DNA from: JBLUOA01 sp048060095
GTDB taxonomy: Bacteria > Pseudomonadota > Alphaproteobacteria > Rhodobacterales > Rhodobacteraceae
Length of the DNA: 64,000 nt
Assembly (NCBI RefSeq): GCF_048060095.1
Contig: NZ_JBLUOA010000001.1
Span: forward strand, 434,001 to 498,000
Direction of reading: 5' to 3'
In this document: piece by piece, positions 39,931 through 48,090 of the stretch
Position numbering within the stretch: position 1 is the first letter of the stretch
Layout of the letters: every line of letters starts with the position of its first letter
The notes under the pieces: model-generated
What the model was told of the DNA's origin: nothing
Seen by the model: only the letters and a program-made list of their open reading frames with translations
The model's database searches: none
Translations under genes and position numbers: made by a program

Positions 39931-41052
39931 ATGTTCGGCACGCCGCAAATCCAATCCTACGCAGACGCCCGTGCCATCGCGCGCTGGCGTCTGCCTTGGA
40001 TGGTGTTCGACTATATCGACGGTGCGGCGGGCGAGGCACATGGCGAAGCGCTGAATCTGGCCGCATTGCGCGACATCCGCCTGCAACCGCGCGTGCTGGT
40101 GAACGTCGAAGGCCGTGACATCGGGATGCCGGTGTTTGACCACGGCGGCAAGCTACCTTTCGGGATCAGTCCGATGGGTATGTGCAACCTATCGGCCCCC
40201 GGTGCCGACCTGATGCTGGCCCGTATTGCCGCCCGCCATCAGATGCCGGTTGGGGTTTCAACGGTCGCGTCGACCTCGCTGGAACAGATGATCGAAGTCG
40301 CCGATGGCCACGCTTGGTTTCAGCTTTACATCAGCGGGGACCGCAGCGGCACGGATCGCCTGATCGAACGGGCAAAGGCGGCGGGCTATCGCACGTTGAT
40401 CCTGACGGTCGACGTTCCGGAGGTGGGTCGCCGACCCCGCGAATTGCGTCGCGGGTTCAAAATGCCCTTCCGTATTGGCCCCAAGCAGTTCCTCGATTTC
40501 GCAATGCACCCGCGCTGGTCGCTATCGACCCTTGCCAACGGAAAACCCGAGATGGCGAATTTCACCGAGCCGGGGTTTGAATTTGATCGAACAGCCAGCC
40601 GCGCAGCTGCCGATTGGGACCTCCTAGATCGGTTGCGCGGGCAATGGACGGGCAAGCTGGTCGTGAAGGGCGTCACGTCGGTCGAAGACGCGAAGACGCT
40701 GAAGGCCGCCGGGGTCGACGCGATTCAGGTCTCGACCCACGGCGGGCGGCAATTGGACAGCGCCCCGCCGCCGATCCTCGCGCTTCAGAAAATTCGCGCG
40801 GCGGTGGGGGAGGATTTCCCGCTGCTCTACGATACCGGCCTGCGGTCGGGGGAGGATGCCGTCAAAGCCTACGCGATGGGCGCGAATTTCGTGTTTTTCG
40901 GCCGCGCCCTGCAATTCGCCATCGCGGCAGGTGGGGAAGAAGGCCTTCGCCGCTACTGCGATTTGATCGCTGAGGATATCAGCGTAACGCTCGCGCAGGT
41001 CGGAAAGACCAACTTGCGCGGTCTGTCGTCGGCCTTGGTGCAAGACAGCTAG
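39931..41052 (+). CDS. FMN 2-hydroxy-acid dehydrogenase, candidate sulfolactate dehydrogenase
   Basis: The 373-residue protein belongs to the FMN alpha-hydroxy-acid dehydrogenase family: FDYIDGAAGEAHGEALN, PFGISPMGMCNL, FQLYIS, LVVKGV, active-site STHGGRQLDS and DTGLRSGEDAVKA. It is clearly different from the LldD-like protein at 15491. Placed 12 bp after comDE, it is the obvious candidate for 3-sulfolactate to sulfopyruvate, the step between HpsN and ComDE (the role named SlcD in Roseovarius). Electrons would enter the quinone or cytochrome pool. The substrate is inferred from context. Confidence 0.75.
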   Translation: MFGTPQIQSYADARAIARWRLPWMVFDYIDGAAGEAHGEALNLAALRDIRLQPRVLVNVEGRDIGMPVFDHGGKLPFGISPMGMCNLSAPGADLMLARIAARHQMPVGVSTVASTSLEQMIEVADGHAWFQLYISGDRSGTDRLIERAKAAGYRTLILTVDVPEVGRRPRELRRGFKMPFRIGPKQFLDFAMHPRWSLSTLANGKPEMANFTEPGFEFDRTASRAAADWDLLDRLRGQWTGKLVVKGVTSVEDAKTLKAAGVDAIQVSTHGGRQLDSAPPPILALQKIRAAVGEDFPLLYDTGLRSGEDAVKAYAMGANFVFFGRALQFAIAAGGEEGLRRYCDLIAEDISVTLAQVGKTNLRGLSSALVQDS

Positions 41053-41173
41053 TCTATGGAATGTCGCTCGGCACCGATGCCGGGATGCCGAACGAAAGCA
41101 CCAGTATGGCCTTAACGGAGCAGGCGGTTGATCTGAAGGCGGCAGGCTCGATGCCGACGCGACGGTCCAAATG

Positions 41174-41199
41174 AAAACGGCCGCGCAAACACGCAGCCG
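41174..41199 (-). terminator. Terminator after the BCCT gene
   Basis: On the minus strand CGGCTGCG and CGCGGCCG form an 8-bp stem (one G-U pair) around a 6-nt loop, followed by four T residues. It lies 24 bp beyond the BCCT stop and closes the minus-strand operon. The rest of the 41053-41222 gap holds nothing I can name. Confidence 0.65.
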
Positions 41200-41222
41200 C
41201 CTTCCATTTCTAAGTCTTCAGA

Positions 41223-43070
41223 TCAGGCGGTCGCTTCGACCAGATCCGATTTCTCTCGGATGCTGTCGCGGTATAGCGCTTTTACCAGCGATATCAGCAT
41301 CAGCACCATGACGATCGTAAAGGGCAGCGCCCCGATGATCATCGCGTTCTGCAAGGCGCCGAACGGGTTGGCTTCGGCCCCACTATTGCCCGCAATGATC
41401 AACGCACCGATCACCGCGGTCAGGATAAGACCCCAGATGATGCGGTGCTTGATGCCGGTTTCCTGCTCACCACCGGACATGATCGTGTTCATGACCAGAA
41501 TACCGGAGTCTGCCGACGTCACGAGGAACGTCATGATCAGCACCACGCACATGATGGTGATGCCCGACAGGAACCCGCCCGAGATCATCTGTTCAAGCGT
41601 TACGAACAGCTTGGCCGTATTCGTGGCCCCGATGATCGATCCCGCTGCATCGCCGTTCAGTTCCAGATCAATGGCTGTGCCGCCAAGGATGGTCATCCAC
41701 AGGAAGCAGACGATCGCAGGAGCGATGACGCAGCCAAGGATGAACTCACGCACCGTCCGACCTTTGGAGATACGTGCAAGGAACAGCCCGACAAAGGGCG
41801 AGAACGCGATCCACCAAGCCCAATAGAACGTCGTCCACCCGGCTTGCCAGCCGAACTGGCGACCCTGCTCTCCGGCCTCATAGACGGCTGCGGACACCTG
41901 CTCTGGGTTTTCCAGTGCAGCGGCGGACGCGGGCAGACCTTCGGTGAAGCCAGCCGGCGACCCCCAGGGCGAAGTTGCGCTGCTATAGATTGCAGAAACG
42001 TCCTCTGCCGGCAGTGCCTGCACAGCTTCGGGAAGTGCTGCGGTAAAGGCATCCGCAGATTGCGGGCCGTATGCGCCGAACGAAAGCTGGATGAAGTGCA
42101 TGATGTAATCCACCAGCCCTGCGCCGAACTTGGTCATCGCGAACAGGAAGGACCCGAAGACGATGAATGTCAGTAGCAGGATGATTGATAGCACGAGGTT
42201 CAGGTTGGACAGGTATTTGATCCCGCGCCCGACGCCGGAAACGGCGGACAGGATCGACAGACCCATGATCACCAGCAACGCGCTGATCAGACCGACGGTG
42301 CTTGGCTTCGGAGCCTCGGCATCGCCGTTCATCAACCACTCAACACCCGTGACCGCATAGACGCCATCGACGAACTGGCTGACGCCAAACCCGATGGTGA
42401 CGGACACGCCAAGGATCGTGGCAACCACGCCAAGCACGTCGACCAGGTGCCCGATCGGGCCATTCGCGGCTTTGCCCAACAGGGGGGTCAGCGCCGAACG
42501 GATCGTCAAAGGCATGTCGCGCGTGTAGGCGTAATAAGCCAGCGAAAGGCCGGTCATCACGTAGATCGCCCAAGCGTGAAAGCCGTAGTGCAGGAAGGTA
42601 TAGCGATAGGCCGATTGCACGGCTTCTTCGGAGTTAGGTGCAACTTCACCGCTTAGGATCACCGGGTTTGAACCCCAAAGCCCCAGCGGTTCAGCCGTTG
42701 CGAAGACCATCAGGCCGACGCCCAGACCGGCCCCGAACATCATCGAGAACCACGAGAAGTTGGAGAATTCAGGCACGACGCCTTCTCCGCCAAGCTTCTT
42801 TCTACCGGTCGCGGGAAGTGCCGCGAGGATAAAGAGGAAGAAGGCGAAGATACCGACGGCGATGATATAGAACGTATTGAACCCGTTTAGCAGGCTGCCG
42901 TTCACCGCCGACAACACACTGCTGGCATTGCCGGGCCAGATCAGCGCCCAGATCACGAGTAGCGACATACTGATCTTACTGACCAGCGCGATAGGAAGGC
43001 TGTAGCCTTCGTAAAAACCGGTCGGAGCTTTCTTTATCTCCAGATCGGTAAATGGTGGTTTGATTGACAT
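41223..43070 (-). CDS. BCCT-family transporter
   Basis: The 615-residue protein is a betaine/carnitine/choline transporter with about twelve transmembrane helices. Family marks are GAGLGVGLMVFATAEPL (helix three, the GxGxG segment) and the tryptophan-rich FYWAWWIAFSPFVGLFLARISKGRTVREF (helix eight). It has a long periplasmic insert (about residues 340-400) and no long C-terminal osmosensory tail. It probably imports a quaternary ammonium or sulfonium solute for the catabolic genes upstream. The ATG follows GGGGAC. A hairpin at 43103-43125 separates it from the DUF3726 gene. Confidence 0.9.
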   Translation of the reverse strand: MSIKPPFTDLEIKKAPTGFYEGYSLPIALVSKISMSLLVIWALIWPGNASSVLSAVNGSLLNGFNTFYIIAVGIFAFFLFILAALPATGRKKLGGEGVVPEFSNFSWFSMMFGAGLGVGLMVFATAEPLGLWGSNPVILSGEVAPNSEEAVQSAYRYTFLHYGFHAWAIYVMTGLSLAYYAYTRDMPLTIRSALTPLLGKAANGPIGHLVDVLGVVATILGVSVTIGFGVSQFVDGVYAVTGVEWLMNGDAEAPKPSTVGLISALLVIMGLSILSAVSGVGRGIKYLSNLNLVLSIILLLTFIVFGSFLFAMTKFGAGLVDYIMHFIQLSFGAYGPQSADAFTAALPEAVQALPAEDVSAIYSSATSPWGSPAGFTEGLPASAAALENPEQVSAAVYEAGEQGRQFGWQAGWTTFYWAWWIAFSPFVGLFLARISKGRTVREFILGCVIAPAIVCFLWMTILGGTAIDLELNGDAAGSIIGATNTAKLFVTLEQMISGGFLSGITIMCVVLIMTFLVTSADSGILVMNTIMSGGEQETGIKHRIIWGLILTAVIGALIIAGNSGAEANPFGALQNAMIIGALPFTIVMVLMLISLVKALYRDSIREKSDLVEATA

Positions 43071-43102
43071 GTTCGTCCCCTGTCAGCTGTGATGCGCTTG
43101 AA

Positions 43103-43125
43103 CGCGGCAGAAGTCGATTGCCGCG
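43103..43125 (-). promoter_or_regulatory. Intercistronic hairpin before the BCCT gene
   Basis: CGCGGCA and TGCCGCG form a 7-bp stem with a 9-nt loop in the 114-bp gap between the DUF3726 and BCCT genes. No T run follows on the transcribed strand, so an RNA stability role is more likely than termination. Confidence 0.4.
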
Positions 43126-43184
43126 CCCATTCTTTTTTGTTGCCACCTGTGAACTGCGCAATTCCCAGATGGTTAGGTTGTAAA

Positions 43185-43832
43185 TCAGTCATTGTCAGAT
43201 ACCCCCGCGCCAGCCCCAAGTAGGCGGGACTCTTCGGTTGCGGGGGCGTAGGTGCGCTGTGCGAATTCGCCCAGGCGCGCCCATGCCTTGCCACCGACGC
43301 TGCCCCGATTAGTGGGGGCTTTAGCGTTCGACAGTGCGTTGGCCTTTTTGCACACGACATCTGCGGCGGTTTGGGTGTTGATCTGCTCGGCCGGGCCGTT
43401 GACCGCGAGCTTGCGCCCGTCGGTCACGAATGTGACCTTCAGCCACGACACCGCAACTGGCGCTTTGATGTGAAGCGCTGCCCATGCCGCGAACGGCACG
43501 AGCAGGATTGGATGCAGCACATTTTGCATGCGGATTTCCCTGTTTCGCGCGAGCAAGTCTGCACAATCGTTAAGCGCCGCGCCGCCCAGCAGCGGACAAA
43601 GGTGCCCCGAAAACGACGCCCAGACACCATTCAGCGTCTTTGGGGCGAGTGTTTCGGCGGCGGCCTGATCGATCCGCCCCAACAAGTCCGCGAGGGATGC
43701 GACTCCGGGCAAATCGTGTGAGGCGAGCCATCTGACGGCTTTTCCGGTTTCCTCTGAGATTCCCCAGGACAGACCCGCGCCCCGTGCGGCCCGCTTTGCT
43801 TGTGCGTCGATTTCGTTCAATGAATGGCTCAT
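43185..43832 (-). CDS. DUF3726 family protein
   Basis: The 215-residue protein resembles DUF3726. It begins MSHSLNEIDAQAKRAARGAG and continues with GKAVRWLASHDLPG and SGHLCPLLGGAALND. It is soluble, with no signal peptide, and no catalytic motif is recognised. It starts within the stop codon of the 566-residue gene (4-bp overlap), so the two unknown proteins are probably made together and may form a complex. The pathway is unassigned. Confidence 0.7.
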   Translation of the reverse strand: MSHSLNEIDAQAKRAARGAGLSWGISEETGKAVRWLASHDLPGVASLADLLGRIDQAAAETLAPKTLNGVWASFSGHLCPLLGGAALNDCADLLARNREIRMQNVLHPILLVPFAAWAALHIKAPVAVSWLKVTFVTDGRKLAVNGPAEQINTQTAADVVCKKANALSNAKAPTNRGSVGGKAWARLGEFAQRTYAPATEESRLLGAGAGVSDND

Positions 43833-45529
43833 GGCGCGGTCGTTTCAAGCGGCGGATAGGGCCAGAAATCAGCGTCACATTCTTGCAGTTCTTCAGGGTA
43901 GGGCGCGTTTCCATAAAGGCATATGCGCACCCACCGATCAGAGCGTGGATCGAAATGCGTCGCACCAAAGAACGACAGTTTGCAGCGCAGCATATCAATC
44001 GGCAGCAGGTCCGATCCGATGGTGTTATCGTGAATTTCCGCATAAGGCGCGAGGTCGACTATTTGTGCGCGGCGGACCGTGTGGCGATGTTCGGGGTGGC
44101 GGACAAGGAATTCCGCCAAGGTCGTGTCTTCGGGCCACGACGAAACTTCGTGATAGAGATGTGCGGCGTCACGTCCGGGCGCGAGCGGCTGTTCATAAGC
44201 CGCAATCGGCTCTTCAAACCGTTCGCCGAGGCGGGGTTCAAGCTTTTCCGCCGAGACATACCACGCGCGGGCGCAGTTTTCTTTCGCGGCCCAGTCAAGG
44301 CCCAGCGCCCAGCCATAGTTGCGCGACAACACGGATTTCAATGTGCCAATCGTCATCGCACCATTGATGCGGAACGTTGACGCATCCGGCACCGACATCT
44401 GATCCGCCAGATCGTCCACCAACGCGCCGTAAGGTTCGAGCATCAGCGAGGCGAGGCATTCCTGCGCATCCAAGCCGAGCGATTTTTCAGTCCACCTGTA
44501 AAGGCGATCCCACGGGAGGTTTTCGTTCAGATCAGACGACAAAACATGATCCGCCAGTGCCGCAAGATCGGCCCGCAGGATGGCGAGTTTTTCGATCTGC
44601 GCTGGGTGTTCAGACCGCCAAATATCGGCAGACATCTGCGACCGGGCCAGCAGTTCGCGGAAGTGCTGAACCTCATCCTCGCTCGCCGATGGCAGGTTGC
44701 GGACGCGGGCAATCGCCTCTTCCCGGACGGTTATCCAGTTGTTGATAAGGTTCGGATGGTTCAACAGAAACGGTGCCATCCCAAGGCCGGTGGAATTGCC
44801 GATCCCCATGCTGCGCGCGATTTCGGGGTCAAGCTTGGCGGTTTGCGATCCTCCGCGCTGATCGGCCATGTGCTGAACCAAATCGCGCACGTAAGCGCGG
44901 GTCAGGAAGACCGATAGCATCTCTACCTGAAAGGGCGCTGTAAATTCCGGGCGCGTGGCGATCATCTCTCGGTCCGCCGCGCCAAGTTTTCCGGAACCGT
45001 AAACCGCCGTCGTGCGCATCAGATATCCGACCGATGCGATCTCAGCCGGGTCGGGTTGCCCTCCGGCGGCCAGCGCGGCGATGGCATGTTCCCACAGCCG
45101 GACGGACCTGTTCGCCCGCGACACGGACAGTTCTTTTTCGCTGACGCGCCCAGCTTCTTGCAGTGGGATGTTTTTCGACAGGCGTTCAATATCATCACCA
45201 GTCGGCACGCCATCGAACAACGTGAACGTGCTGTCCCAAGCCTCTGCAATGACGCGGTCGGACCGTTTATCCGCCGGCAGGTCATGCGCGAAAGCGATAA
45301 GGGAATAGGTGCGGTCAGGCGTATGGGCGCAATAGACCGCGTGGCCCACGCCGTTTGCGTCGATGTCGAATGTGGGGCGCGAGAACGTCCAGTTTTCGCG
45401 TTTCATCCGACGCGTCAGAATCCGCATGAACGACAGGCGCGATTGATGGAATGACCCAAGACGCGCAAGCCGCATGACCAAAGCCGGGTCACGGCGTGGT
45501 ATCTGCAATGGCGACTGGGTCTTGAGCAT
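43829..45529 (-). CDS. 566-residue protein of unknown function
   Basis: I do not recognise this family. The protein is soluble-looking and rich in Trp, Arg and Glu. An N-terminal basic region reads RMKRENWTFSRPTFDIDANGVGHAVY, the middle is helical (ESDs around ELLARSQMSADIWRSEHPAQIEKL), and the C-terminal part has FRINGAMTIGTLKSVLSRNYGWALGLDWAAKENCARAW and HFDPRSDRWVRICLYG. It has no signal peptide, membrane segment or known cofactor motif. Translational coupling to the DUF3726 gene and placement among a dehydrogenase, an M19 homologue and a BCCT transporter suggest a catabolic enzyme. GGCAGGA precedes its ATG. Confidence 0.85.
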   Translation of the reverse strand: MLKTQSPLQIPRRDPALVMRLARLGSFHQSRLSFMRILTRRMKRENWTFSRPTFDIDANGVGHAVYCAHTPDRTYSLIAFAHDLPADKRSDRVIAEAWDSTFTLFDGVPTGDDIERLSKNIPLQEAGRVSEKELSVSRANRSVRLWEHAIAALAAGGQPDPAEIASVGYLMRTTAVYGSGKLGAADREMIATRPEFTAPFQVEMLSVFLTRAYVRDLVQHMADQRGGSQTAKLDPEIARSMGIGNSTGLGMAPFLLNHPNLINNWITVREEAIARVRNLPSASEDEVQHFRELLARSQMSADIWRSEHPAQIEKLAILRADLAALADHVLSSDLNENLPWDRLYRWTEKSLGLDAQECLASLMLEPYGALVDDLADQMSVPDASTFRINGAMTIGTLKSVLSRNYGWALGLDWAAKENCARAWYVSAEKLEPRLGERFEEPIAAYEQPLAPGRDAAHLYHEVSSWPEDTTLAEFLVRHPEHRHTVRRAQIVDLAPYAEIHDNTIGSDLLPIDMLRCKLSFFGATHFDPRSDRWVRICLYGNAPYPEELQECDADFWPYPPLETTAP

Positions 45530-45542
45530 ATTTATCCTGCCC

Positions 45543-46520
45543 TTAAGTCATCGGTGTGAAGTTAGCTGCGTAGAACTGATACCAGTTGTCACCCATGATC
45601 CCCGCGACCTCCTCTTCGTTCATACCGACGCGGCGAAGACCCTCTTCGATATTACCAAAATCGCAGTTGTCGCGGAACCATTTTGGCATCGGTGGGAAAC
45701 CGGGCGCGGCGGCTGACCCTTCGCCATAGTCGATTTCCTTGCTCCACCGCCCGACGCGCATCCATTCTACAACGCTGTCAGGCTGGTCCTGACATAAATC
45801 CGTGCCGATCCCGAGGTGGTTGCAGCCGAACTTTTCGGCGGTCCGGGCAATCATTTCGCAAAAGCTGTCTAGGGTGCAGTCGGACTTGTCCTTCAGGTGA
45901 TGCGGGTAGACCGAAAACCCCAGCATCCCGCCATTTTCCGTCACGGCGCGGATTACATCGTCTTTCTTGTTGCGAAGGGCCGGTGACCATTCGTAGGGAT
46001 TGGCGTGAGTGATGGCGATGGGGCGTTCCGAAGTATCAGCTGCTTCGATGGTGGAGCGATCAGCTGAATGGCTCATGTCGACCACCAACCCGACACGGTT
46101 CATTTCCTTGACGACCTGTTTGCCCATTCGGGTGATGCCGGTGTCTTCAGCCTCATAACATCCGGTCGCGAGCAGGGATTGGTTGTTATAGGTCAACTGC
46201 ATGAAGCGCGCGCCGAGGGTGTGAACGATTTCGACAAGTCCGATGTCGTCCTCAATCGGACTTGGGTTCTGGAAACCGAAGAATATCGCCGTGCGGTCGG
46301 TTGCCTTGGCGCGGTCGATGTCACTGGCCCACTCGCCCTTTAGGATCAGGTCGGGATATTGTTCGAACCACCTGTTCCACTTTTCGAAGTTCAGCACGGT
46401 TTCGCGGAAGTTCTCATGATAGGCGATGGTGACGTGAACGGCGTCGACACCTCCGTCGCGCATTTGGCGAAAAATCTTCTCAGACCAATTGGCGTATTGA
46501 AGATTGTCGATCCGCATCAT
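45543..46520 (-). CDS. M19 (renal dipeptidase-like) protein with altered metal site
   Basis: The 325-residue TIM-barrel protein belongs to peptidase family M19. Recognisable parts are IVHTLGARFMQLTYNN, VVDMSHSAD and ITHANPYEWS with the two family histidines, and LGIGTDLCQD. The other usual ligands are changed. Where M19 enzymes have DGHND, this reads RIDNLQYANW with no His-x-Asp. The bridging glutamate (EGG) aligns with glutamine in GFQNPSPIEDD. From memory, similar proteins sit by glycine-betaine catabolic genes in pseudomonads. A hydrolase or lyase on a non-peptide amide or amine is possible. It overlaps the aldehyde dehydrogenase gene by 4 bp. Confidence 0.8.
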   Translation of the reverse strand: MMRIDNLQYANWSEKIFRQMRDGGVDAVHVTIAYHENFRETVLNFEKWNRWFEQYPDLILKGEWASDIDRAKATDRTAIFFGFQNPSPIEDDIGLVEIVHTLGARFMQLTYNNQSLLATGCYEAEDTGITRMGKQVVKEMNRVGLVVDMSHSADRSTIEAADTSERPIAITHANPYEWSPALRNKKDDVIRAVTENGGMLGFSVYPHHLKDKSDCTLDSFCEMIARTAEKFGCNHLGIGTDLCQDQPDSVVEWMRVGRWSKEIDYGEGSAAAPGFPPMPKWFRDNCDFGNIEEGLRRVGMNEEEVAGIMGDNWYQFYAANFTPMT

Positions 46521-47968
46521 GATGGAGTGCCCGACGCGATGTAGGATGTTTTGACGATGGTGTAGAATTCAGCGGCGTATCGGCCTTGTTCCCTCGGGCC
46601 ATACGAACTGTCACCGCGACCGCCGAATGGCACGTGGTAATCGGTGCCCGCCGTCGGCAGGTTGACCATCACGCACCCCGTCTTGGCGTTGCGCCGGAAG
46701 TGCGTCGCGCGGGCAAGGTTCGTGGTGACGATGCCCGAGGTCAGGCCGAAATTCGTGTCGTTGACGACGTGCAACGCCTCATCATAGCCCGCGACGGGGA
46801 TCACGCAGGCGAGGGGTGCGAACATTTCCTCGCGGTTGATCCGCATATCGTTGTTAGTGCCGACAAAGACGCCGGGGGACATGTAGTAGCCATCGGTCGG
46901 CATATCCAAACGCGCCCCACCACACAGCAGTTCTGCGCCTTCGGATTTACCGAGGTCGACATAGGCGAGGTTTTCGGTCAACTGCCGTTCGGACACGACC
47001 GGGCCGATTTGTGTTCCGGCCTCAAGCGCGTGGCCGACCTTCATCGCCTTTGCACCGGCGACAAGCTTTTCGACAAACTGGTCGTGCACCGCCTGATGCA
47101 CCACCAATCGGGAGGACGCTGTGCATTTCTGCCCGGACCCGCCGAACGCCCCGCCAAGGGCGAGCGATACGGCAAGGTCGAGATCTGCATCATCCATTAC
47201 GGCAAGCGCGTTTTTTGACCCCATCTCCATCTGCACACGGGTCAGGTTCTGAATCGCCGCGGCTGCGATGCCTTTGCCAACGGGAACCGAACCGGTGAAG
47301 GAAATCGCGTTGACCTTCGGGCTTTCAACCAATCTCTGACCAACAGAACTACCTGCGCCCATGACGAGGGACACAAGACCCTTCGGAATGTCCTGACGTG
47401 AGATGATTTCAACCAACGCAACGGCCGAAGCAGGCGTGGCGTTCGCTGGCTTCCAGACCACCGCGTTACCATAGGCCAATGCGGGCGCGATTTTCCACGA
47501 CGCCGTCGCTGTCGGGAAATTCCAGGGAGAGATTACGGCGACAACGCCGACAGGTTCCCTGCGTACGTCGATTTCGATGCTGTCACGCACGGAGTCCGCG
47601 GTTTCGCCCATCTGACGTAATGTTTCAGCGGCGTAGTAGGTGAAGAACTGCCCGGCGCGGTAGACCTCCCCCTTACCCTCTGCCAGCGGTTTACCCTCTT
47701 CCCGCGCAAGCAATGTGCCGAGTTCTTCCGCCCGCGCCATCAGTTCGTTGCCGATGGCCATCAAGGCGTTGTATTTCCGCTCGATCCCGACAGCGGCCCA
47801 TTCCGCTTGCGCCTTATGTGCTTGGTCGAGCGTTGCATCCAACTGATCCGGCGTCGCCTGCGCGAACATACCGATCAGGTCGCTTAGATCCGACGGGTTG
47901 CGGTTTTCGATCTCGTCAGCGCCGCCGACCCATTCGCCTGCGATGTAGTTGAGGTTTTCGGTGGTCAT
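46517..47968 (-). CDS. NAD(P)-dependent aldehyde dehydrogenase
   Basis: The 483-residue protein is an ALDH superfamily member. It has the cofactor-side ISPWNFPTATASWKIAPALA, FTGSVPVGKGIA, the general-base glutamate in QMEMGSKNAL, the catalytic cysteine in GSGQKCTASSR, and PFGGRGDSSYGPREQG at the end. The wording ALAVMDDADLDLAV and QKCTASSR resembles alpha-ketoglutaric-semialdehyde dehydrogenases, but the substrate is not certain. The ATG at 47968 follows AGGAAG. It is the first structural gene after the LysR gene, and a 19-bp dyad lies in between. Confidence 0.85.
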   Translation of the reverse strand: MTTENLNYIAGEWVGGADEIENRNPSDLSDLIGMFAQATPDQLDATLDQAHKAQAEWAAVGIERKYNALMAIGNELMARAEELGTLLAREEGKPLAEGKGEVYRAGQFFTYYAAETLRQMGETADSVRDSIEIDVRREPVGVVAVISPWNFPTATASWKIAPALAYGNAVVWKPANATPASAVALVEIISRQDIPKGLVSLVMGAGSSVGQRLVESPKVNAISFTGSVPVGKGIAAAAIQNLTRVQMEMGSKNALAVMDDADLDLAVSLALGGAFGGSGQKCTASSRLVVHQAVHDQFVEKLVAGAKAMKVGHALEAGTQIGPVVSERQLTENLAYVDLGKSEGAELLCGGARLDMPTDGYYMSPGVFVGTNNDMRINREEMFAPLACVIPVAGYDEALHVVNDTNFGLTSGIVTTNLARATHFRRNAKTGCVMVNLPTAGTDYHVPFGGRGDSSYGPREQGRYAAEFYTIVKTSYIASGTPS

Positions 47969-48062
47969 GGTGCGCTTCCTGCTGATGAGTGGCGCGCATA
48001 GTGTGCGCACGGCAAGAAGACCGCATAGCGTTGATTAAGGCAATTGGAATAAACTGTATTTT

Positions 48063-48081
48063 AATTCAGAATAGCTGAATT
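48063..48081. promoter_or_regulatory. LysR-type operator dyad before the aldehyde dehydrogenase gene
   Basis: AATTCAG-AATAG-CTGAATT is a perfect inverted repeat with 7-bp arms, containing a T-N11-A LysR box. It lies 95 bp upstream of the aldehyde dehydrogenase start and just after the LysR stop. The same CTGAATT half-site recurs at 48983-48989, just before the LysR gene, which suggests autoregulation. Confidence 0.6.
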
Positions 48082-48090
48082 TTAAGTTTT

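Noticed and set aside
41061..41174. 37-codon open frame after the FMN dehydrogenase gene
   Set aside because: No ribosome-binding site at a proper distance and no hydrophobic or conserved pattern; the length is easily reached by chance.
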